In this document: in pieces, positions 1-6,052 of the stretch
How positions within the stretch are numbered: position 1 is the first letter of the stretch
Layout of the letters: the number at the start of each line of letters is the position of its first letter
Source: a bacterium
GTDB taxonomy: Bacteria > JAUVQV01 > DATDCY01
Direction of reading: 5' to 3'
DNA: 6,052 nt
Assembly: GCA_036524115.1 (NCBI GenBank)
Contig: DATDCY010000294.1
Span: 1-6,052, forward strand
The notes under the pieces: model-generated
The model's database searches: none
What the model saw: the letters and a program-made list of their open reading frames with translations, nothing else
Told to the model about the DNA's origin: nothing
Position numbers and translations under genes: made by a program

Positions 1-510
1 CAGCGCCCGGCGCAGCGCCACGTAGCGCCCGGCGCGGCGCGGCGAGATGCGGCCGTTGACGACGAGCACGGGCACGCCCGCGCGCCGCAGCGCGACGAGC
101 AGCACCGGCCAGAGCTCGGTCTCGAGCAGGACGAACAGCGCCGGGCGTTCGCGGCGCACGGCCGCCGCCGGAATCCACCCCCAGTCCAGCGGCAGGAAGC
201 GGCAGCGCACCCGCGGCTCGCCGGCGGCCACCGTCTCCTCGGCCACGCGACGACCGCCGGGCGTGAACGTTGAGAGCAGGACGCGGGCGTCGGGGCGCTC
301 GCGCAGCAACGCGCCGATCAGCGGGGCCGCCGCCCGCACCTCGCCGACGGAGGCGGCGTGAACCCAGATCGTCCCGGCGGCCGCCTCCCCGCGCGCCGCG
401 CCGCCGAGGCGCTCGCGGAGCCCCCGGCGCAGCGCCGGCACGAAGGGCGCCAGCAGCAGCAGCGCGGCCAGGGCAACCGCGCCGAGGGCCTGATAGACGA
501 TGAGCAGCAT
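1..510 (-). CDS. waaA: Lipid A Kdo transferase (3-deoxy-D-manno-octulosonic acid transferase), N-terminal part
   Basis: WaaA (KdtA) transfers Kdo from CMP-Kdo onto the lipid A precursor at the cytoplasmic face of the inner membrane. The 170 codons visible are open throughout and continue off the left edge; the full protein is usually about 420-440 residues, so the nucleotide-sugar-binding C-terminal half is outside the window. Seen: an N-terminal hydrophobic anchor (about residues 2-24), then WVHAASVGEV at 49-58, whose Glu57 matches the family's catalytic base. These are followed by LLSTFTPGG (78-86), FLPLDW (105-110), ETELWP (130-135) and VNGRIS (151-156), all hallmark WaaA blocks in the right order. 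The ATG at 510 is the first possible start because an in-frame TAA lies 12 nt upstream (525-523) with no start codon between. No clear Shine-Dalgarno precedes it. It is divergent from the kinase operon. The family call is secure; only completeness is unknown. Confidence 0.93.
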   Translation of the reverse strand, partial: MLLIVYQALGAVALAALLLLAPFVPALRRGLRERLGGAARGEAAAGTIWVHAASVGEVRAAAPLIGALLRERPDARVLLSTFTPGGRRVAEETVAAGEPRVRCRFLPLDWGWIPAAAVRRERPALFVLLETELWPVLLVALRRAGVPVLVVNGRISPRRAGRYVALRRAL

Positions 511-521
511 CCCGGGGCGGC

Positions 522-527
522 ATTATA
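522..527 (-). promoter_or_regulatory. Candidate -10 box (TATAAT) for waaA
   Basis: Reading the minus strand, the hexamer TATAAT is an exact sigma-70-type -10 consensus and conspicuous in such GC-rich DNA. The hexamer 17 nt upstream (TCCGCG) is not a -35 match. The first base of the waaA ATG is only 12 nt downstream of the box, so initiation at the usual distance would leave a leader of about 5 nt. Seen: the hexamer and spacing. Inferred: promoter function. Confidence 0.35.
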
Positions 528-532
528 CCCAC

Positions 533-552
533 GATCCGCGCAGGCGCGGATC
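533..552. repeat. Perfect inverted repeat GATCCGCGC-AG-GCGCGGATC
   Basis: Two 9-bp arms (533-541 and 544-552) are exact reverse complements around a 2-bp centre. The repeat begins only 6 bp upstream of the candidate waaA -10 box, overlapping where its -35 would lie. That position fits an operator bound by a dimeric regulator better than a terminator, since no T-run follows on either strand. Its half-site recurs at 676-697. No bound protein can be named from the sequence. Confidence 0.5.
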
Positions 553-672
553 CGGCAGAGCAGACCTGTCGACCTGCCTCGGATCAATGTGACTTCACCG
601 CACTGTGGCAGGGAGGACTGTCAACCACGCGAGGCGCACCCCACGATCGAGGCACGATGACACGTCGTCTTC

Positions 673-700
673 TCCGATCCGCGCGCACGCGCGGAGCGGA
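673..700. repeat. Imperfect inverted repeat sharing the GATCCGCGC half-site
   Basis: Arms 673-685 and 688-700 pair over 13 positions with one mismatch (677 against 696) around CA. Within it, GATCCGCGC (676-684) and GCGCGGAGC (689-697) repeat the half-sites of the palindrome at 533-552, here separated by 4 bp rather than 2. It lies about 110-135 bp upstream of the kinase start. It could be an upstream activator or operator site, or an RNA hairpin if transcribed. The repeat is seen; its role is inferred. Confidence 0.45.
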
Positions 701-729
701 TACCCGCACTCGCATTGGCACCCCGCGCG

Positions 730-738
730 TGCTACCAT
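730..738 (+). promoter_or_regulatory. Weak extended -10-like element (TGCTACCAT) upstream of the kinase operon
   Basis: TGCTACCAT matches the extended -10 pattern TGnTAnnAT, with 4 of 6 bases of the TATAAT hexamer. A TTGGCA at 715-720 resembles a -35 box but sits only 12 bp from the hexamer, too close for a normal sigma-70 spacer. If used, transcription would begin around 745 and give a leader of roughly 60 nt. This is a weak match offered as the best candidate, not a confident promoter. Confidence 0.2.
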
Positions 739-808
739 TCCGGCCGGCCCGGGAGGCGGCGGCGCGTTGCTGGTGACGCGCCGGGCGCTTCGGGCGGGCC
801 GAGGCTGA

Positions 809-2495
809 ATGGCTGAGACTGACGCGAAGACAGCGACTCCCCTCCCCCCCGTGCACGCCCGGGGGGAGCGCCCCATACCCTTCCATCGCACCCTGCGCTT
901 CCGCCTCGGGGTGACCCTCGCCGTGGTGATCGCGGCCTCCGCCGGCGTCTTCGCCTTCCTCATGATCGCCCACACCCGCAGCGAGATCCTCGCGCAGGCG
1001 ATCTCGCACAGCAGGCAGACGGCGGAGATCATCCGGCGCAGCACCCGCTTCGCGATGCTCCAGAACCACCGGGAGCAGGTGGCGCGGATCATCGACGCCG
1101 TGAGCCGCACCCGCGGCGTCGAGAAGATCCGGATCTTCGACCGCGAGGGGAGGATCATCACGTCGACGGATCCGCAGGAGGTCGGCAGCCGGGTCGACAA
1201 GAGCGCGGAGGCCTGCTACCGCTGCCACGCCGCCGGCAAGCCCCTGTCGCAGCTGCCGGGCACCGAACGGCACCGCATCTACAGCTCCCCCGCGGGGCAC
1301 CGCATCCTCGGCACGATCGACGTCATCCGCAACGAGATCGCCTGCTCGACCGCGGACTGCCACGCGCACCCGGGCTCGGTCACCGTGCTCGGGGTCCTCG
1401 ACATCGCCTACTCGCTCGACGCCTTCGACGCGGGCCAGCGCGGGGACATCCTCAAGCTCGCCGGCCTCTCGGGCCTCCTCGCCCTCGTCATCCTCGTCGC
1501 GGTGATCCTCGTGCTCAACCGCCACGTGTACCAGCCGCTTGGCGACCTCGAGGCCGGTGCGCGGCTGGTCTCGGCCGGGAACCGCGAGCACCTGATCCCG
1601 GTGCGCCGCCCGGACGAGATCGGGCACCTCGCCAACTCCTTCAACCAGATGACGCTGGCCCTCAAGGAGTCCGAGCACGGCCTCGCCGAGTGGGCGCACA
1701 CCCTCGAGGCCAAGGTCGCCCAGAAGACGCGCGAGCTGCGCTTCGCCGAGGCGAAGACGGCGCACGCGGAGAAGCTGACCTCGGTCGGGCTGCTGGCGGC
1801 GGGGATCGCCCACGAGATCAACAACCCCCTCACCGGCGTGCTGACCTTCGCGCACCTGGTCCGCGCCAAGCTCCCCGAAGGGAGCACCGAGGCCGAGGAC
1901 ATGGACGTCATCATCCGCGAGACCAAGCGCTGCGCGGGGATCATCAAGCGACTGCTGGACTTCGCCCGCGAGAAGAAGCCGGAGGCCGCGCGGGCCGACC
2001 TCAACGCGGTGGTGCGCGAGACGGTCGAGTTCGTCGAGCACCAGGCGGGCTTCCAGAACGTGGCGTTCGCGCTCGCGCTCGACCCGCAGCTGCCGCAGGT
2101 CTGGATGGACCCGAACCAGATCAAGCAGGTCGTGATGAACCTCGTCGTCAACGCCCGGGACGCGATGGCCGAGCGCGGCCGGCTCGAGGTGCGCTCGCGC
2201 GAACTGCCCGCGCCGGTGGTCACGGCCTCGGGGCAGCCGCCCACGCGGGCGGTCGAGCTGACCTTCACGGACACGGGCTGCGGGATCCCCCGGGAGAACC
2301 TGCCGAAGATCTTCGACCCCTTCTTCACCTCCAAGGATCCGGGCAAGGGGGTCGGGCTCGGCCTTTCGGTGGGCTACAGCATCATCAGGGCGCACGGCGG
2401 GTCGATCGACGTGGCGAGCGAGGTCGGCCACGGCACCACGTTCCGCATCGTGCTCCCCGTGGACGGGAGACCGCCGGAGGGCGGGAGGGAGGGGC

Positions 2496-2506
<11 letters not shown>
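809..2506 (+). CDS. Membrane sensor histidine kinase with periplasmic c-type heme motifs
   Basis: A 565-residue transmembrane kinase that autophosphorylates a histidine and passes the phosphate to the regulator encoded next. Order of parts: basic cytoplasmic N-terminus; TM1 about 33-54; periplasmic domain about 55-214; TM2 about 215-236; HAMP linker about 238-290; a coiled segment to about 320; HisKA with [11 protein letters not shown] (phospho-acceptor His335); HATPase_c with N-box Asn444/Asn448, DTGCGIP (488-494), IFDPFF (501-506) and GVGLGLS (514-520). All catalytic boxes are intact. The periplasmic domain carries CYRCH (Cys136, Cys139, His140) and CSTADCH (Cys179, Cys184, His185), matching the CXXCH and CX4CH heme-attachment motifs known from c-type and c3 cytochromes. 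This suggests a diheme redox or gas sensor. No cytoplasmic PAS or receiver domain is seen. The ATG is fixed by an in-frame TGA immediately upstream (806-808); GAGG at 801-804 is a close-spaced ribosome site. The kinase call is near certain; heme binding and the signal are inferred. Confidence 0.93.
2484..2492 (+). promoter_or_regulatory. Strong ribosome binding site for the response regulator, inside the kinase gene
   Basis: GGAGG at 2484-2488, 7 nt before the ATG at 2496, with a second overlapping GGAGG at 2488-2492, gives a strong Shine-Dalgarno within the last codons of the kinase. It supports the ATG at 2496 as the regulator start and fits translational coupling across the 11-bp overlap. 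Confidence 0.75.
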
Positions 2507-3956
<1,450 letters not shown>

Positions 3957-3965
3957 GCCCAGGCC

Positions 3966-3970
3966 AGGAG
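3966..3970 (+). promoter_or_regulatory. Ribosome binding site supporting the GTG start at 3974
   Basis: AGGAG lies 3 nt before GTG 3974. The spacing is short, but this is the only purine-rich site near the gene start; the next in-frame candidate, GTG at 4025, has none and would delete the N-terminal part of the signal peptide. Confidence 0.45.
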
Positions 3971-3973
3971 CCC

Positions 3974-5200
3974 GTGCAGAACGGAAAGCCTTCGCATCAC
4001 AGCAGCGGCGCGCGCAACGCTCTCGTGGCGGCCGTTCTCTGCGTGTGTCTCTTTCCGGCTCCCTGTTGGTCCGGGGAAGGCCTCGCGGAAGGAGCATCCC
4101 GACGTGCCCGGGATGTGACCGATCGAGATTTCGAACTGACGCTGGAAGAGCTCACGCCGCTTTCGCGGGATGAGGTCCGGAAGCTCCGCCTGCTGTTCAA
4201 CGGCGACAGCCCCGCGGAACAGCAACCCGTGCTCGACGTTCTGCTGGGGAAGGTGGGAACGCTCTCCCCCCAGGCGGTCGCGCGGTTGCGCCTTGCCCTG
4301 CTGAGCTCGGAGGCCTCTGTGCGCTGGATGGCAATCCAGATCCTGGCACGGCACGGCGACGCCCCCTTGCTGCTGTTCGCCAGGCTCCTGCGGGATGACT
4401 CCCGAGAGGTGCACCTCGCCGCGGAGCAGGCCCTGGTCGCCGCGGGGCACGCCGCAATCCCGCTCCTGGCGCAGGTCGTGGCCGAAGAACCCTGCTATTC
4501 ACGTGCCAAGATGGCTGCGACCAGGGCGCTCGGCGCACTGGGAGACCCCTGCGGCATCGAGTCGGTCGCGGACGCTCTGATCAGGAATCAAGGCGGATGC
4601 TACGATCACGAGACGGCCTTCAAGGCACTCCGCCAGATGGGACCGCCGGCGATCGAGACCCTGGTTGTTCTGCTGAGATACCGGCTGCTGAAGGGCGGGG
4701 CGTACCTCGCGCTCCTGGAACATGACCCCGCCGCCCTCACGTCGGCTCTCCTGCCGGCGATCATCGATCCCGATCGCGCGATCGACGACCGCCTGCACTT
4801 CGCGGAGCAGGCGGAGGTCCTCGTGGGGACCATGGCGATCTTCAGGGAGTTGGACGCCTTCTATCTCGGGTTGGCGGCGGACAACTCGCTGCCTCCCGAG
4901 ATCGTCGAGACGGCACGCCGTCTTTGGATTGACCGCCCCCGCCCCTTTGTCGTCGAGGCCCTCACCCGGGAGCGCGTGGAAAGCGACTACGCCGCGCGGC
5001 ATTTCATCGAGGAGGACGAGACGTTGGCCAGAATGGCGCAGGGGAAGAGACGGGCCGAACTGGCTGCTGCCCGACAGGCGAGGGCCGAGGCGGCCGAGCG
5101 GGCGGTCGAGCCGCGGGCGCGTGGAATGAGCGCGTCGCCAATTTCCTTCAGTTCGATCTCCACCGGGTCAAGCCCCGCCGCGTCCCGGGGAGCCGGCTGA
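3974..5200 (+). CDS. Exported HEAT-repeat-like protein, function unknown; probable 3' frame disruption
   Basis: A 408-residue protein in the annotated frame, starting 17 nt after the regulator stop and so probably co-transcribed. The N-terminus (MQNGKPSHHSSGARNALVAA, then a hydrophobic run to about residue 30) looks like a Sec signal peptide; no clear lipobox is seen, so a periplasmic location is likely. Residues about 60-300 are helical and Ala/Leu-rich, with repeated pairs such as VRWMAIQILARHG (116-128), VHLAAEQALVAAG (146-158) and AKMAATRALGALGD (178-191), typical of HEAT/PBS-lyase-like scaffolds that bind proteins. Residues about 345-380 are a charged Ala/Glu/Arg-rich helix. No catalytic motif is visible. 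The last 25 residues are unusual, with 9 Ser, and look out of frame; shifting -1 near 5090-5121 opens a tail to 5250. It could be a periplasmic partner of the heme kinase or an unrelated passenger. The fold call is moderate; function is unknown. Confidence 0.75.
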   Translation: MQNGKPSHHSSGARNALVAAVLCVCLFPAPCWSGEGLAEGASRRARDVTDRDFELTLEELTPLSRDEVRKLRLLFNGDSPAEQQPVLDVLLGKVGTLSPQAVARLRLALLSSEASVRWMAIQILARHGDAPLLLFARLLRDDSREVHLAAEQALVAAGHAAIPLLAQVVAEEPCYSRAKMAATRALGALGDPCGIESVADALIRNQGGCYDHETAFKALRQMGPPAIETLVVLLRYRLLKGGAYLALLEHDPAALTSALLPAIIDPDRAIDDRLHFAEQAEVLVGTMAIFRELDAFYLGLAADNSLPPEIVETARRLWIDRPRPFVVEALTRERVESDYAARHFIEEDETLARMAQGKRRAELAAARQARAEAAERAVEPRARGMSASPISFSSISTGSSPAASRGAG

Positions 5201-5250
5201 AGACGCTAGCGCGCGAGGAGGCCGTGCGCCTCTCCGTCACCTGTTCGTGA
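5122..5250 (+). pseudogene. Alternative-frame continuation of the HEAT-like gene (possible frameshift)
   Basis: In the frame one base back (-1) from the HEAT-like gene, 42 codons run from TGG 5122 to TGA 5248-5250, beginning WNERVANFLQFDLHRVKPRR. This reads like normal protein, and 36 of its 42 codons end in G or C. Over the same stretch the annotated frame has 19 of 25 such codons and yields a Ser/Gly-rich string. A single missing base between about 5090 and 5121 would join the two into a protein of about 425 residues. This could be a sequencing error, a genuine mutation, or chance; no slippery heptamer is evident for programmed shifting. Confidence 0.4.
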
Positions 5251-5280
5251 GAGTTCCCGTGGTGGTGGAGGGCCGGTGGG

Positions 5281-5299
5281 CGTGATCGGCACAATCACG
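5281..5299. repeat. Small inverted repeat CGTGAT-N7-ATCACG between convergent genes
   Basis: Arms 5281-5286 and 5294-5299 are perfect 6-bp complements around a 7-nt loop, between the end of the plus-strand operon and the stop of the minus-strand oxidoreductase. Its location suits a bidirectional transcription end, but no T-run follows on either strand and the stem is short. It is therefore only a weak terminator candidate. Confidence 0.2.
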
Positions 5300-5302
5300 A
5301 CC

Positions 5303-6052
5303 TCAGACCGCCAGGGCGCCCGAAAGCAGCGCTTCGGCAAGCGGCGCCGCCGCGTACTCCTCGTTGCGCAGGAACGTGAAGGGCTGCTGCACGAACAGCG
5401 CGCCCCGCCACCCGGCCGCGAGGCGCGCCTCGCGCTGGGACCGCTCGAGACGCTCGCGGGTGAAGCTCGGCGCCGCCCCGGTCCGCCACGCCGGCTCGCC
5501 AACGGTGCTCTCGTCGAGAAACGGCAGTACCGAGCGCACCGACTCCAGCACGTACCGCTTCGCCGCGTCGTCGGCGACCCCGGGGAAGATCCCCAGCGCC
5601 TCCATCGGGCAAGCCCCCTCCGCCGTCTCCGCGCCGGCGGCCAGGAGCACCGCGGGCGCGCCCGGCGGCGCCTCTCCCGGGGAGATGACCAGGTAGTCCC
5701 CCATCTCGTCGGGCCGCCGGCCGGGCGCCAGCGTGAACTCGAGCAGCCCGAACCCCCGCTCCTCGCGCTCCTCGATACCGCGCCGGATGAGCCCCTTGGC
5801 GCTCTCCGCCGGCAGCAGGCGCAGCCCCTCGGCGAGCGGCAGGTCCACCACCACCCGCTCCGCGCTGACGGTCCCGCCCGCGGCGAGGTGCAGGCGCACG
5901 CCGCCGCGCGCCGTGTCGAGCCCTTCGAGCGCCACCAGCGGTCGCGCGTCGCCGCCGCGCGCGAGGAGCACCGCGCGCAGCCCCTCGAGGATGCCGGCCT
6001 GGCCGGCCGGGTTCCGGAAGAGCCCCCCGCCGGCGACCCGCAGCGCGCGCAG
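5303..6052 (-). CDS. FAD-dependent oxidoreductase (amine oxidase/phytoene desaturase-like), C-terminal part
   Basis: The frame is open from the right edge (6052) to TGA at 5305-5303, giving 249 residues of a larger protein. The fragment opens with GGGLFRNPAGQAGILEGL (8-25) then LLARGGD (29-35). Strand-rich sequence follows, ending in GTVSAERVVVDLP. This resembles the P-x-G-G...L...L...GG pattern and the following beta region of flavin amine oxidase, protoporphyrinogen oxidase and phytoene desaturase-type enzymes. The C-terminus (NEEYAAAPLAEALLSGALAV) looks like their closing helix, which normally carries residues touching FAD. The usual Gly-Asp before that helix is not obvious here, where the sequence reads LFVQQPFTFLRNEEY. 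The N-terminal GxGxxG FAD-binding motif would lie outside the window. GTG 5971 is an internal codon, not a start. Substrate cannot be assigned. The superfamily call is moderate. Confidence 0.55.
   Translation of the reverse strand: MRALRVAGGGLFRNPAGQAGILEGLRAVLLARGGDARPLVALEGLDTARGGVRLHLAAGGTVSAERVVVDLPLAEGLRLLPAESAKGLIRRGIEEREERGFGLLEFTLAPGRRPDEMGDYLVISPGEAPPGAPAVLLAAGAETAEGACPMEALGIFPGVADDAAKRYVLESVRSVLPFLDESTVGEPAWRTGAAPSFTRERLERSQREARLAAGWRGALFVQQPFTFLRNEEYAAAPLAEALLSGALAV

Larger units (their letters stand above)
511..808. other. Divergent intergenic region between waaA and the sensor kinase
   Basis: This stretch of about 300 bp contains no convincing gene. A short open frame at 605-808 lies directly upstream of, and in the same frame as, the kinase, but its product is rich in Arg, His, Gly and Ala with no recognisable domain. 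The region holds the TATAAT element, the two related inverted repeats, and the weak extended -10 near 730. It should contain the control elements for both divergent transcription units. Confidence 0.7.

Noticed and set aside
715-734. Sigma-54-like promoter, TTGGCAC followed by GTGCTA
   Set aside because: The GG (717-718) to GC (731-732) distance is 12 bp instead of the strict 10 bp of -24/-12 promoters, and no TTGC follows at the right place.
605-808. 67-codon open frame ending directly before the kinase ATG and in its frame
   Set aside because: Its composition (Arg, His, Gly, Ala, Pro) looks like translated intergenic DNA, it has no recognisable motif, and it spans one of the inverted repeats. 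The TGA at 806-808 separates it from the kinase.
5281-5299. Rho-independent terminator between the convergent genes
   Set aside because: The stem is only 6 bp and there is no T-run on either strand, so it is kept only as a weak inverted repeat.

Overview
The window is a very GC-rich stretch with strong G/C preference at third codon positions. It comes from a Gram-negative bacterium: it carries the start of a lipid A Kdo transferase gene. A sigma-54-dependent NtrC-type regulator paired with a sensor kinase carrying c-type heme motifs suggests a deltaproteobacterial-type (Desulfobacterota/Myxococcota-like) or similar anaerobic or metal/sulfur-cycling lineage. This placement is an inference from gene content; no rRNA or marker gene is present to confirm it.

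Layout: (1) 1-510, minus strand: first 170 codons of waaA (kdtA), running off the left edge. (2) 511-808: a divergent intergenic region of about 300 bp. It holds an exact TATAAT on the minus strand close to the waaA ATG and two GC-rich inverted repeats sharing the half-site GATCCGCGC, centred 144 bp apart. It also has a weak extended -10 for the rightward genes. (3) 809-5200, plus strand: an apparent three-gene operon. It encodes a membrane histidine kinase with a periplasmic domain bearing CXXCH and CX4CH heme motifs, an NtrC-family response regulator overlapping it by 11 bp, and, 17 nt further on, an exported HEAT-repeat-like protein. (4) 5201-5302: a short convergent gap. (5) 5303-6052, minus strand: the C-terminal 249 residues of a FAD-dependent amine oxidase/phytoene desaturase-like oxidoreductase, running off the right edge.

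How they fit together: the kinase probably reads a redox or ligand signal in the periplasm through covalently bound heme and phosphorylates Asp53 of the regulator. The regulator has an intact GAFTGA loop and should activate sigma-54 promoters, which are not evident inside this window. The HEAT protein may be a periplasmic partner or merely an operon passenger. The last 25 residues of its annotated reading frame look out of frame, and a -1 shift near 5090-5121 opens a more protein-like tail ending at 5250. The two flanking minus-strand genes have no evident functional link to the operon.
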